Part shown: positions 30,801-41,992 of the stretch, piece by piece
Layout of the letters: every line of letters begins with the position of its first letter
How positions within the stretch are numbered: the stretch's first letter is position 1
Source of the DNA: Loripinus fragilis
Lineage: Eukaryota; Mollusca; Bivalvia; Lucinida; Lucinidae
Reading direction: 5' to 3'
Length of the DNA: 64,000 nucleotides
Assembly (NCBI GenBank): GCA_964019695.1
Contig: CAXHUL010000535.1
Location: 1 to 64,000, forward strand
Notes under the pieces: model-generated
What the model saw: only the letters and a program-made list of their open reading frames with translations
Database searches by the model: none
Told to the model about the DNA's origin: nothing
Position numbers and translations under genes: made by a program

Positions 30801-32393
30801 GTAAACGGTTACATCCATACATATCACGCCAATATTTTGAGGCTCTATGTTGAACGGAAAACTGAAGCATCTCACTGCTTATTATCCGCCGAAGCGAGTA
30901 TGCCGTTAAGCGAAGATGATGACGACGAAAGTGACGAGTATTCACTTGAGGACTGTACATTTCCTTCTAATAAGGAAATTGAGACATATCGAGATGTTAG
31001 TATCTCGGACGAACTTACAGACGAACAGAAAAAAGAGGTCAAAGAATTACTGGCCAAATACCCAGATGTACTGACCAGTATACCAGGCAAGACCGAATTA
31101 TTGGAGCATGATATCAAATTATCAACTGCAGAACCTGTTAGGTCTAAGGGTTACCCTTTACCATATAAAACCAGAGAGATAATGGAATCTGAAATAGATG
31201 AGATGATTGAGCTAGGCGTGATCGAACCTTCGATCTCTCCTTACTCTTCACCCATTGTGTTAGTTCCAAAAAAAGATGGGTCGGTTAGATTCTGTATTGA
31301 CTTCCGCAAGCTTAATAAGGTTACGGAATTCGATCCGGAACCTATGCCAAATATGGAGGAAGTTATTAATAGAATGTCAGGGCATAGGTTCTATTCGCAA
31401 ATGGATTTATGTAAAGGTTACTGGCAATTAGGCCTCAGCAAAAGGTCAAGGCCATATACAGCCTTTGAAACACCTAGGGGATTATTCCAGTTTAAAACCA
31501 TGCCTTTTGGTTTAGTTAATGCGGGGGTCTCTTTTTGTCGTCTCATACGCATAGTATTGCAAGGTCTGAGAAATGTCGATAGCTTCGTAGATGACATGTG
31601 GATTTTCACGGAAACTTGGGAAAAACATTTAAAATCCATAAAAGCCACCTTAGATAGATTGCGAGCTGCTAAACTTACCGCAAAACCCTCTAAGTGTAAA
31701 ATAGGGTACAGTGAAATTGAATGCCTAGGCCATAATATTCAAGACCAAACATTAAGGCCTAAAGATGACAAGATACAGGCTGTTAAAGATGCACAAAGGC
31801 CCGTTACCAAGAAACAAGTCCGAGGTTTTTTGGGTTTAGCTGGGTTCTATCGGAAATTCATCCCCAATTTCTCTGAAATTGCAGCACCTTTAACCGATCT
31901 AACGAAGAAAGATAGCCCAAACCGAATTAAGGACTGGCTAAGTCATCACGAAAGGGCTTTTCAAACGTTGAAAAGTCGTCTTACATCCTCCCCTATTCTG
32001 AGATTGCCTGTCTTTAATGAAGGGAAACCATTCATACTTAGATCAGACGCGTCCGATATCGGAATCGGAGCTGTACTGCTGCAAGAATTTGAGGGGGAAG
32101 GTAAATTACCAATTGCCTACGCTAGTAAGAAGTTGTTACCCCGGGAAAGAAATTATTTTGTAATTGAGAAAGAATGCTTAGCAATTATTTGGGCAATTGA
32201 AAAGTTCAGGAAATATCTCTTTGGGGAAGAATTTATCCTGGAATGTGATCACAAACCCCTATCATTCATGCAGACTGCTAAGGCATTGAATCCCAGAATT
32301 ATGCGTTGGGCATTAAAGCTCCAACCATACAGATTTAGGATTGTGGCAATCCGAGGACAAGACAATGTGGGGGCAGACTATCTTTCCAGGTAG
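27846..32393 (+). CDS. Gag-Pol polyprotein, order Gag-PR-IN-RT-RH (Gmr1-like)
   Basis: 1515 residues in one uninterrupted frame from ATG. Residues about 25-118 form a highly charged coiled coil with repeated EQKDKERE. About 135-300 are capsid-like, and the FRQFSGRLASYLDKWL to HEADLFADAR part resembles a SCAN domain. A zinc knuckle has Cys333, Cys336, His340 and Cys345. The protease motif is Asp478-Thr-Gly. Integrase comes next: an HHCC finger (His662 to the CKSCDIC cysteines), catalytic Asp732, Asp792 and Glu828 (D-59-D-35-E), and a WRGPFEI GPF-type module near 966. Only then come RT (Asp1187 in QMDLCKGY; FVDD at 1247-1250, in place of the usual YxDD) and RNase H (Asp1401 in RSDASD), ending GADYLSR. 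In ordinary Ty3/gypsy the integrase is last. IN-before-RT defines the Gmr1-like group. No frameshift or stop separates Gag from Pol. All catalytic motifs are intact, so this copy may be active. Confidence 0.97.
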   Translation: MDKHISLARELGYEGQELRDYLKRQQDLEREERLAQREYEKEKREAEQKDKEREQKDKEREQKEKDREQKDKDRELEKLRIEAEKLKIEAARKDKEMEKEIALKKIEAEVELKKIEAETTSHPWGPKEKSSNPRSPKLPYFDEHTDKMDSYLTRFESYALSNKWDPSMWASYLSALLKGRALEVFVRLSRDDQSDYGQIKEALLTNFDLTERSFRKKFRDCRPEKAETFRQFSGRLASYLDKWLGLAKVEKTYEAVCDFLARDQFLDCCSHELYLYLKPKTFKALGELAHEADLFADARGGVPGCVAKGHRETQSQVPHNYGNQVDRKSNISCKICGKAHQTHNCWHNKSKRVSAGTEIASSAEFNSPNQGGKWQNRGRNWNRGRNNYRRNQSAPGRNSNRNYNNDKVDHQVNFCKVKGEQSIDKGVHSVYHAKMHDPIENYKENPHKDSKGTCYFLRSRLPTAVGTVNGKEVRVLRDTGCTGVVVRRDLVSDEQMLGKELDVTLINESKLKYPVARISVECPFFNGTTEALCMEDTLYDLIIGNIDGSKLPDMSHFAASVVTRSQAKKDERTYKKLKVPDQIINSDRNAIELDQASDPKLSNIRKRVELGNVTVSRGIHRGETKFIMKKGLIYRQFTLRGKTTSQLVVPSSLTDRVMTLAHESLMAGHLGIRKTIDRVVAEFFWPGVCGDVTRFCKSCDICQRTVQKGRVAKVPLGRLPLIDTPFKRVAVDIVGPIEPRSNNRSRYILTMMDYATRYPEAIALPSIETERVAEALVEMFSRVGVPDEMLTDCGSQFTSEIMKEVARLLSLQQLTTSAFHAQCNGLVERSHATLKQMLQRMCVERPKDWDRYLPALLFAVREVPQESLGFSPFELLYGRNVRGPMAILRELWTDEVEDEEVRSTYDYVINLRNRLEHTCELAMKNLQKVQGKQKVYYDRRAKPRSFKVGDKVLLLLPTDSNKLLLQWRGPFEIVEVLNRVDYRVNVNGYIHTYHANILRLYVERKTEASHCLLSAEASMPLSEDDDDESDEYSLEDCTFPSNKEIETYRDVSISDELTDEQKKEVKELLAKYPDVLTSIPGKTELLEHDIKLSTAEPVRSKGYPLPYKTREIMESEIDEMIELGVIEPSISPYSSPIVLVPKKDGSVRFCIDFRKLNKVTEFDPEPMPNMEEVINRMSGHRFYSQMDLCKGYWQLGLSKRSRPYTAFETPRGLFQFKTMPFGLVNAGVSFCRLIRIVLQGLRNVDSFVDDMWIFTETWEKHLKSIKATLDRLRAAKLTAKPSKCKIGYSEIECLGHNIQDQTLRPKDDKIQAVKDAQRPVTKKQVRGFLGLAGFYRKFIPNFSEIAAPLTDLTKKDSPNRIKDWLSHHERAFQTLKSRLTSSPILRLPVFNEGKPFILRSDASDIGIGAVLLQEFEGEGKLPIAYASKKLLPRERNYFVIEKECLAIIWAIEKFRKYLFGEEFILECDHKPLSFMQTAKALNPRIMRWALKLQPYRFRIVAIRGQDNVGADYLSR

Positions 32394-32502
32394 TCCGCCA
32401 TTTAAGTCGCACGTGTATATATGTAGTATTATATATTTATTCTGTATTATTCCTTCGTTTCTGCATCGTGTATCGTAAGAAAAAGTCATTCCTTTTTCTC
32501 CC

Positions 32503-32513
32503 AAAAGGAAGGG
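32503..32513 (+). promoter_or_regulatory. Polypurine tract
   Basis: AAAAGGAAGGG lies four bases (CCTT) before the 3' LTR and would prime plus-strand DNA synthesis. The four-base gap is slightly unusual. Confidence 0.7.
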
Positions 32514-32517
32514 CCTT

Positions 32518-35071
32518 TGTTACGATACAGAATGGCTGGAATAACAGAATCAGCTATGGTTGCGTATACGCACAAATACGCAGTGGTTTAGGAATGCACC
32601 TGGTCACCTGTTCGAACCATGATACGGTACTCTTTCTATTGATAGTCCCAATAAAAGGTCGGTTTGTCTGAGATGGAATTCATTGTATCTATATTTATCA
32701 ACGCTTGCACGTTTTCCTTATTCTTCTTGAATATCTCGGAAATCTTGTGCGTTTTTCAATATATAAAGGATGGAATTTCCCATTCTTGTTAGGGGAAATT
32801 TTAAACATACCGTTGAAAGGTTCGATATAGAGATGCTATTCATTATTATAAAAGGTACGTGAAGTTATATATATTGTTACTGTATTGATATTGTACATGA
32901 CAGGGCGGTGGCGATTCCTGTAATTGCATTGAATCGCGATGTCTCTAGCATGTCACATTGTATTGAAATAATAAGTCACTCGTTTTCTATTTTGTCGTCT
33001 GTTGAATCGGCCAGCATTCCGTGTATGAGTTCTTTCTGGTGTTATCAATAACGTCCCGTTTTTTCGGTGAAAATAGCGATTGTTACGCACTTGCGTATGA
33101 AGTTACGCACATGCGTATTGCCTAAAAATCTGCTGGGACCATTCTTGCGGCTATAGTAAAAGCTGTCCGGATGGACTCGTCGGGTTATTTCGGACAAAAG
33201 TAGCCACAGGCCATGTCGGGCCTGCACCTAAAACTATAATGGCATGCTGAAAGATTTACCAGGGACCGATAGGTGAAAAACAATTTTAGCAGCTAGATTT
33301 TAAATTGTTGTGATTTTGTACGGCGTTGTTGGAAAGACGATTTAACTGCCAGTGATAATCGACTTTCTGTAGCGACCTGTATGTGTCACCTCGAGTTATA
33401 TCTGACGCATATAAGAATAAGGGTTAGGTGCATACACTACAACACACTTACATAAATAAGGTGATAGCTGACATGTATGTTTAGAGATTAGGTAGGTGTA
33501 ATGTTACACCAAAGTAAATGTAAAATATTTTTTGTTACACCAAAGTAAATGTAAGATATTTTCGTTACACCAAAGTAAATGTAAAATATTTTGTGTTACA
33601 CCAAAATAAATGTAAGAAAGCATTGTACGGTTTTACACACATAAAACAGCAGAATGTAATCTCTCAATATTGATGTATATATTTTTTGCCGAGAGGTCAT
33701 AATTAGTTGTTTACGACTGATACGTTATACATGTACGAAATTAGTGCGTGGGCAGGGTGATGTCCGACGTAAACGTCCAAACGTTACGTCGGCACCACAC
33801 TGTTCAACCTTTTTCCTGGAATTTTAAGAGAATTGGTATCAGTATTTGTAAACCTCGAAACTATCTAGATAACGTGACCTTGAAGGGAAAAAGGGCCACA
33901 GGATCTTGATGTTTCGGCTGTGATAGCGTCTCAACCAGGGTGACGTTACGACAGTGTATAGAAGAGTTTGTTACGTATGGGTTTGTTCGTTTGGCATAAG
34001 AGGTATTGTTTAGCGCTGACATAGGCCAGTCACTAAAAAAATACTTCTCTATTATATAAGTTTAAGTGTGGATATTTAGAAGAGCCGATCCAATTTAACC
34101 GCATGGGAGCCGTTAGCCATACACCCACGGGTGTGGGCTAATCGCGCGCTTATAGGGTTAGGCTGTAATTTAAAAGTAAGACCACTGAAATTATTTCTAT
34201 TTTTGTGAACTTCGAACGAACAACCCCAATATTGACGCAAAAGAGTGATTCTGAGATTCTAAATATAGATTGTTTTTTGCAGAATCGTCTCTTGTGTCCC
34301 CTCCTACGTTGGAGGCTGAATGTTGGTGAGCTGTTGATTAGCACCTGAGGGCACATATTAGTTGTCCCCCTCAGGCCACGACCAGCGTGGATCAAGGCCC
34401 AATCGTTACAACGTAGCACAATCAAATGGGAAGCCAACCGGCTTGAATGGTTATATGTGAATCTGACACCCCAACGTGGGGATATGATCAGGAGGACATA
34501 TATATATTAATGCTGACGTCATGAGCGACGATCAGCAGTACGCGTAACAGATAATACGATTACGTGAATCCAGTGACGACCAAAGTACAGGTTCGATCAC
34601 CTCAGCGCCGATGGTCTGAAGTAGACACACGTGCAGCTTAGAAGACATAGTGTTCGCGAGACGCGTATAATCTCGAGATTTCTCGTCAATACGAGAACTA
34701 AAATATTAAAGGGCCCAATTGTTTTTTTTCTTTTATGAGAACTTAAGCTATATGTTAATCATATTCTTTACGTCTCTTATTTCTGACTAGTTGACGTACA
34801 TCTAGAACAGGACAGTCCAAGATTGGTTCTAATTGAAACGATCTTGGAGTGGCAACTTGATCTAGTATAGGATGGTCAATTAGCCAGAAATAACAGCGTA
34901 GGTGGTGTCATTGTATATTAATGTGTTGTTGATGTTTTCTTAGTACATAAAGTACTGAAAAGTTTTTGCTAGTTGTGTGCATTATTTTTCCCTGGTAGCA
35001 TCGTCATCGCATAAAGGAATTTTCCAATAAGATTTCCCCTCTTCCTTCCTGACCGGCTTTATGTCGTAACA
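32518..35071 (+). repeat. 3' LTR (2554 bp)
   Basis: Near-identical to 24463-27018 at an offset of 8055 bp. Differences noted include TCC versus ATT near 34092-34095, loss of two bases near 34174, and single changes near 33921, 34063, 34331, 34347, 34520 and 34947. Confidence 0.97.
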
Positions 35072-35076
35072 GAAGC
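35072..35076. repeat. Target-site duplication GAAGC, right
   Basis: Partner of 24458-24462. Confidence 0.95.
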
Positions 35077-35184
35077 CAAGAGTTATCTGTGACCAAAATG
35101 GTTAATTTTTTAACCAATAGGTTTGACAGGGGGTTATTTTTGTGAAGCAGGTTTATTAATGAGTCTTACAATTATAAAATCATA

Positions 35185-35255
35185 GATATAAGGTTCTTCT
35201 CCTGTATGAACTGACTTGTCATAAGGTTTCTCTTCTGTATGAATTAAAATTCTTA
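35185..35255 (-). pseudogene. Possible C2H2 zinc-finger gene remnant
   Basis: One minus frame reads IHTEEKPYDKSVHTGEEPY, two copies of the HTGEKPY linker typical of tandem C2H2 fingers. The fingers themselves are missing between the linkers. Very short; could be coincidence. Confidence 0.3.
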
Positions 35256-36955
35256 ATAATGTTACATATTAAGTGTAACATTGGCTAGATGTAGTTTTAA
35301 TGTTAGAAACTAGATGTGTTAAGTACAGGTGTCAAAATATTGTATCATTTTGGCTAATATTATTGTGTAAGCACTTTATTAAATAAGATTCATGGCACTT
35401 AATATCAAAGAATATTTTTTTTTTCCAATCCATAATAGGGGAAAACACTGAACATATCAACTTCTACCAATAAACAAACTAGCATGATGATTCAAACTAA
35501 GCAAGTATTCAAGTATGTTTTACACTGAAACATAATTATTGTATTTTTTACATTTCGATGAATTAGGGCCATGTGTTTACATCAAGTTGAAAAAATATGT
35601 TACCGGTCCTTGAATTGCATGAAATTTGGTCTACATATTCTTAACATATATGGATATGTTGAAATGGTATCTTGACAAAGACCGCAACCTTTAAAAATGT
35701 TAATTCCAAATTTGACTGAATACAAAATATACAGTCGAAAATTGGGGTACCATGCTATAAAAATGAATGCCTACCCAATATCCTAATACATACAAAGCCA
35801 TTTTAAGTTACAATGAACTTATCAATGATATAGCTATTTAATAAAACATTTCTCCACCCGTTACATGATATGGCAATTACTTTAGAAATGATTATAACTG
35901 GGTACCCTAAGGTATTATAGTGATATCATTCATGACGTCATAAATTAGCAATGGAATTGCATAAAAACTCAAACACACCATAAATATTAAAGTTATACCA
36001 CAGACAATTAAATAACATAATATTATCAGAATCCAAGCGTGGGCAGACTCCCATGTTAATTTCCCATACCATGCAAGAGCCCCTTTTGAGCGGATGTATT
36101 TCACGGGTTCAACACCAACACCGCAGATGTCTACACAATTACTTTCGATTTCAAAATGCAAAGAAAAATGATGGGCACTGGCAAGCGATTGCATCGAGTT
36201 TGAAACCACCGCTGGCCTGGGGGGAAGCGGGGGTGTTGATATTTGGGTTGAAATATACATCTTTTTCGAACCACGTTCGGACCGATTGGGATTCGAAGAT
36301 TTCTCTAGCCCTGACCAGTACTAGTGAACTCCAGTGAACAGTCACTGAACACTCTGATCAGACTGTGCAGGTACACAGACCTCGCTAAGTCTTCCCTGGA
36401 CACATGTAGGAAATGTTGAATCCAGGAACAAGTATAACCATGCATTAGCTCTTGTCCTGCTGAACCCATATTCATCTTTTAATTCTTTGTATATTAATGG
36501 ATTCTTCCTTCTGGTTGATACAAAAAAAACTTGGGATAGTCCATTGTTCATATCTAGGTTTTGTCTGGTTACAAAGTAATTTTTTTATTGTATTCTTTGG
36601 CTGAAGATCTTTTTTACCTTTACAAACAGTGAAGACCCTGATGAAATGCCGCATAGTTAACAGAGTAGAACCTGATGAAATGCCGCATTTCATCTGAGTC
36701 TTCACTGTTTGTAAAAGTACCCGTTATGGGGTTTCCCAGGCTGTATACATAAAAGGGTAAATGAAAACACTAAAAAACCATGCTGAGATAATCCTCTTAT
36801 CAGCAATTAATAAACAGCACACATGGCAGACATGTTGTTTTGATGTCAAAAGTGTCATGACTCCCCCTACATTGTAGCTGGAACCCCAAATATGGGACCC
36901 AAATATAACATTATAAAGTGACTGCACTGTATTGGGACATTTCAATTTGTTTCAG
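35256..36955. other. Region upstream of SIL1, promoter and first exon not resolved
   Basis: No open frame of note. A hairpin repeat lies at 36623-36711 (CAAACAGTGAAGACCC...TCTTCACTGTTTG). 36499-36545 shares a stretch (GATTCTTCCTTCTGGTTGA) with 42246-42265. SIL1 coding begins after a splice acceptor at 36955, so its non-coding first exon and promoter should lie here or further left, but I cannot place them. Confidence 0.4.
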
Positions 36956-37147
36956 GTGACAGTTTAACTATTAGTTTCAAGATATCTTTGGGCATGGGAA
37001 GAAGTTTATTGAGAGTTATACAGATGTTGAATGCTATTAGCTTGCTGTTGTTTGTGGTGCTTTGTATACACAGCCTTGGTTCCCATAGCAACGCACAGCC
37101 AGATGGTGGTGCCCTCAGTGTCGTGCCTACAGATGAAGATGATAATG
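36956..37147 (+). CDS. SIL1: SIL1 coding exon 1 (start ATG at 36994)
   Basis: Follows the acceptor TTTGTTTCAG (AG at 36954-36955), so an upstream non-coding exon exists. The ATG at 36994 begins MGRSLLRVIQMLNAISLLLF, a signal peptide. No ATG lies in frame earlier in the exon. A second in-frame ATG 10 codons on could also serve. Ends D-E-D-D-N-G with one base left over before donor GTTAGT. Confidence 0.85.
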
Positions 37148-40100
37148 GTTAGTATTACTTTTGTGTCTTTGCATGCTGGGTAATTTTCTTTAGAAACAAA
37201 GGGTATATTAATTTCCTACCAAAGTTGGTCGATCTGTCCATTACGTTTCTTGTAAATGTATATATCTCCTAAAGCGTTAACCAGCTACTTCAAACTTTGT
37301 TGCTGGTAATATGTAACATGATGTAAAGAGTACTGGGCAACATTTTCTGTCACCTTGACCCCAAGGTCAAAGGTCAAATAATGTACTTTCATGTAATAGC
37401 AAATATCTCCTAAGCCTTAGACATTGCAACTTAAATTTTTGCAGGTGCTTAGGTCACATGATGGCCTAAAGGGTACTGGGCGATATTTCATGTGGCCTTG
37501 ATGTCAAGGTCAAGATAAAAGGTCAAATAATGTTTTGTCAATGCATAAATCTACTCTTTGAACCATCAGAAGTAGTAATTTCAAACTTTGCAAGTGCATA
37601 GGTCACATTATTTGCCTCAAGCATGTCAAAATAGATGACTCAGTTGGAAGAGTACAAAGCAATTTAGCCCCTTCTTGCCTGCTAATGAGGCTTGTATAGG
37701 GTGTACCAAATATCCACTATATCCCTTGAAGTAAACAGGCAAGTATCCCTTATAAATTGGCAAATATCCCCATAATTAATTTCCCTAAAGATTCAATATC
37801 CCTGAAAGTAACCAAAATATTGAACACAGAATCCCATACATGTATCCCTGGAAGTGAAATGGAAAATATCCTGTATCCCTAAAACCCCTATACAAGCCTC
37901 GCTTATGAAAAGGTGGGACTGAAGGTTACAAATTGTCACCAGATTTCTACGCTGATCCATCATGTACATGTACATTGTTTTTGCTAACTGATTGATAAAC
38001 AGGATGTCATAAAATATTTCATGGAATGTAAATTTACTTTTTTCTCCTTATCCTCAGGGGAGGCAACTGTTGAAGTTGAAGGGGGTGAAAGTGGCACTGT
38101 GACTGAGCAGGGATCTGAAGCAGAGACAATGGATGTGTTTTACCCAACAGAACAATGGCAGACAGTGAAGGAAGGTATACAGACTTAAACATCCACAGGT
38201 TTTAGATAAACACAATTTTTGAGCGTAAAATTGTAAATATTTTCTTACCCATCAGTTTTAACATATGTTTTGGGTGCTCAAAGCAACCTCACAACATATA
38301 TTTTGGTTGAGAAATAAGAAAATTAGTTTTTTGATAGGCACTCTTAATTAAAGTCCTGCACATCATAACATTAACTCTTTGCTTGCTGGGTAATTTTTCA
38401 TGAAATGTTTGTCATCTGTTTTTGCCTTTATTAGGGTCATATTTGGCCTTTCAAAGAGAAAACAGTTGATTTTGAGATATCTTGGTGTAGGTTAAGTAAG
38501 AAAGATGGCAAAGATCAGGAATCAATACAATCAAGTACCACACCTGACCCAGGATACCACGTGGGAAAGTGACAAAATCACAATTAAACATCACAACCAA
38601 GAGCCAAGAGGTCAGCCCTTTCCTTTCAGGTTACCACAATCCAGCAATTAACAGACGCAAAAGCATGACAAACACAAGACATAAATAACACAAACGATCC
38701 ACAAAAGAAGTACCGCCTTGAAACGGTCAGTAAAGATATTTTACTGGAGGGCTTAAACCGGATTCACGGCGCCAACCTCACCCTTAGTTCAGATGTGGAT
38801 CAAGACACATAGATGTTTGGTTTGCATGACTGACACCTAACTTATCCATGCATTAGAAATATTTCCAGACATTATTATGAAATTTACAGAAATGAATAAA
38901 ATCATGAGAAGCCATACATAGTGAAAGAACCATTAGCATAAAATTGTGATTATTTTCTATCCGTCAGTTTAAACATGTGATTGGGGTTTTAGAAGGCATC
39001 GATCCCCAGAACATAGAAGCCTGGAGATCTGGCGTGAGATGGACAAGCCCAGGAACTGGGAAACTATCTGCAGTCTAAATATCAAACCAGGATTAAGTAA
39101 GTAAGTTCTCAAAAGAAGTGTCTCATTGAACATGTACATATGTTTGGGTTGAAAAATAAGAAAAATAATATTCAAATACACACCTGAATAGTCCGTGGAT
39201 TTCTATTACAGGGCAGGCAATTCCGGCAGGGTTACATGTGAGAATGAACTTTGAGACCGGGAAGAGGGAGGCAAAACTCATGGCTGGAGACAGTGGTATC
39301 AAATACTGGAATTCTAGAGAAAAGCAAGGTATGCAGAGCTCTCGGAAACGCAGAATTACGCGTATTGGTACGCACGTTTTTTCCCTGGGACGCATGATTT
39401 TTGCTAGGCGAGAGTCACGCGTACGCATGTTTTTTTAGTCGGCACGCGCTAAAATTCCAGTAGCTGATAGATAAATACACACCGGAGATCAAAAGCCCTT
39501 TGATATTATACCACCTTTACCAACTTAAGCACGAAATATCTCGTGATGTGCAAGTTCTACACTGATGTAGGTGGTATAAAATAGTATTACCATGATTGTC
39601 CACCTGTACGTAAGATAATCCACTCGCTAAAGCTCGTGGATTATCTACACGTACAGGCGGACAACCCATGGTATAACTATTACTTATCGATCGCGACACG
39701 TTTTTTTCGAGCCGCGGGAGACGAGATTGTTGTCCTGTCTCTGTTGACCAATCGAATGACTCGGACTGCAGTGTAGCAATTCTGACAGGTGATTGACAGG
39801 ATTACCGATGCGGGACAGTGTGATTATTACGAGATGATTATTAAAGTAATTAAGCAAGGATTATCGGATAATTGTTTGAAACAGATGCGCTACCGATTTA
39901 CCGTTAATTAAAGGGAGAAAAACTATTGTAACAACATCGAACTACCGAATTCCGAATTCGACTGATTAGGGATGAAAGAGAAAACCTATTTAATTGCATT
40001 CGTTTGCGATTTGAGCAACATAAACATGGAGAAAAAAACAATAAGTTTACAGATTTGCATTTCTTCATTCATTCATTGCTACGGCAACCAAAAGAGTCTG

Positions 40101-40454
40101 AGAATTGTTGAAGAAGAAAAAACGGTACAGCGGTAAGCCGTATACGGTAACGTCCGACTGACAAAAGTTCCAAATGAAGCTACACTACAAGCCGTGCGAT
40201 GAAATGTATCATCGGTTCAAGCCGAGCGAACACAAACAAATCACTTTCAGCAAGTTAAATCGTTTATTCTAAATCATGGAAGCCATGTTAAAGGGCTAAG
40301 TAATGTCAGTCTATTCATTGCAATCGCCGTAGACACTAGCGAGATGCCTTTTTATAGAAGAAAAAAGACTTCCATCTGCATAAGATTATACAAAACAGAG
40401 GACTGCTGTGTGTCTGTCTGTCTGTCTGTCTATCTGCCTGCCTGCCTGCCTGCC

Positions 40455-40503
<49 letters not shown>

Positions 40504-41955
40504 TGTTAGTGAATAAAACAAGTACCAACAGTTTAAACTTTTATTTTGATAAGGCCAAACAAAAAAAATGTGTGTTCAGGTTACATAAAAAAATATACCA
40601 AAATAGTTTGTTTTGTTCAGTAGTAACAATCCATTAATGCTTTAAGGGTTGAATTCAGTTGATCTAAAAATTATTCAAAATGTATCACTTCCGGCTAAAA
40701 TGGAAAAGATATACGGTATGCACAAAGTGGTGGGACTCCAACTTTTTTGGAGTGGGACTCCCACTTTTTCCAGTGGGACTCCTACTTTTTGCCAGATGGG
40801 AGTCCTGAACTCCTGTTTTCAAAATCCTAGTGAGAGCTCTGGTATGTCAGGCCTCCAGATAAGAGTGCATAATCAAAAATTAATTTTCTTATTTCTCAGC
40901 CAAAACATATGTTGTGGGTACTCAAAAGAACCATCTCATTGAGACGGTTCTTTTGAGCGCCCAAAACAAATGTTAAAACTGACAGATAAGAAAATATTAA
41001 CAATTTTACGTCAAAAATGTTTGCCTATCTGAACCTATGTATGTACAGTAAATGGGCCAGTATATGATAAAATGGCACTTTTAACATGTGTTAAGTCACT
41101 TCACAGCTATCTAGTGGGGCTAGATGTCCTCCGTTTCTGCCGTGGCCATCCTCTAATGCCATACTTTGTGTATGCCTGAAGTAAAGGCTCTAATGAAACT
41201 GTGACAAGATTTTTAGTTTGGATATAATCCTGAGTATACTTTTCATTGTCAATTTCACAGGTTTCGATAAACAAAACATTTCATGGTAAAATTGTAAATA
41301 TTTTCTAACCCATAATTTTCAGCATATGTTTTGGGTGCTCAAAAGAACCGTCTCATTGAGATGGTTCTTTTGAGTACCCACAACATATGTTTTGGTAGAA
41401 AAATAAGAAAATTATTTTTCTGTTACACACTCTTAACTCAAGTCCTGCTCAATTTACTCTTTTAAGACTTATTTTAGTGTCAGATCTGCATGTAGCAGGG
41501 TGTGACATTAGAGTTCAAATTTCTGATGTTTTTTTTAGTCCCTCATTAGATCTGTCAACTATTTACATTAAGTATGTTTCATTGTAGTAAAGATAGCTAT
41601 GAGTATCAAACCTTGCATAGAGATTGTCCCCAACATACATCAAGCATGTGTACACATGGGTGAAAGTTTTCAGGATTAATCCACAATTCAGAATTTTAAA
41701 GCTGACTTTTCATAGAAAGTCAGCCTCAAAATGCTGAATTAGGGAGATTATAATACCTTCTCTGAATACTTTTCAGATTACCTAAACATATTTATCCATT
41801 TAAACATGAAATGATTAATTTTTGTGGGCATCCTGCAAGTTTAAAAATTTGAATATCTTAAGTTCAGGATTTTGGTAATTTTGAACTTTCACCCATGTGT
41901 GACCTTGATCTATATTTTACGATCAAGTGACTGGCTACTCTCATTCCCTTTTTGT

Positions 41956-41992
<37 letters not shown>

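Larger units (their letters stand above)
24463..35071 (+). mobile_element. Full-length Gmr1-like Ty3/gypsy LTR retrotransposon
   Basis: 10.6 kb bounded by two LTRs (24463-27018 and 32518-35071), each starting TGTTACGA and ending TCGTAACA. The flanking 5-bp duplication GAAGC lies at 24458-24462 and 35072-35076. A primer site adjoins the 5' LTR, a purine tract precedes the 3' LTR, and one long Gag-Pol frame fills the interior. By eye the LTRs differ by about nine substitutions and one 2-bp indel, i.e. below half a percent, so insertion is recent. No envelope-like ORF follows pol (only 124 bp to the 3' LTR). Confidence 0.97.

Noticed and set aside
32394..32517. Envelope or chromodomain extension after RNase H in the LTR element
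   Set aside because: Only 124 bp remain before the 3' LTR, and no such motif is visible.
40336..40637. Frames with repeated Thr-Asp-Arg-Gln or Cys-Leu-Ser-Val
   Set aside because: Translations of a tetranucleotide microsatellite.
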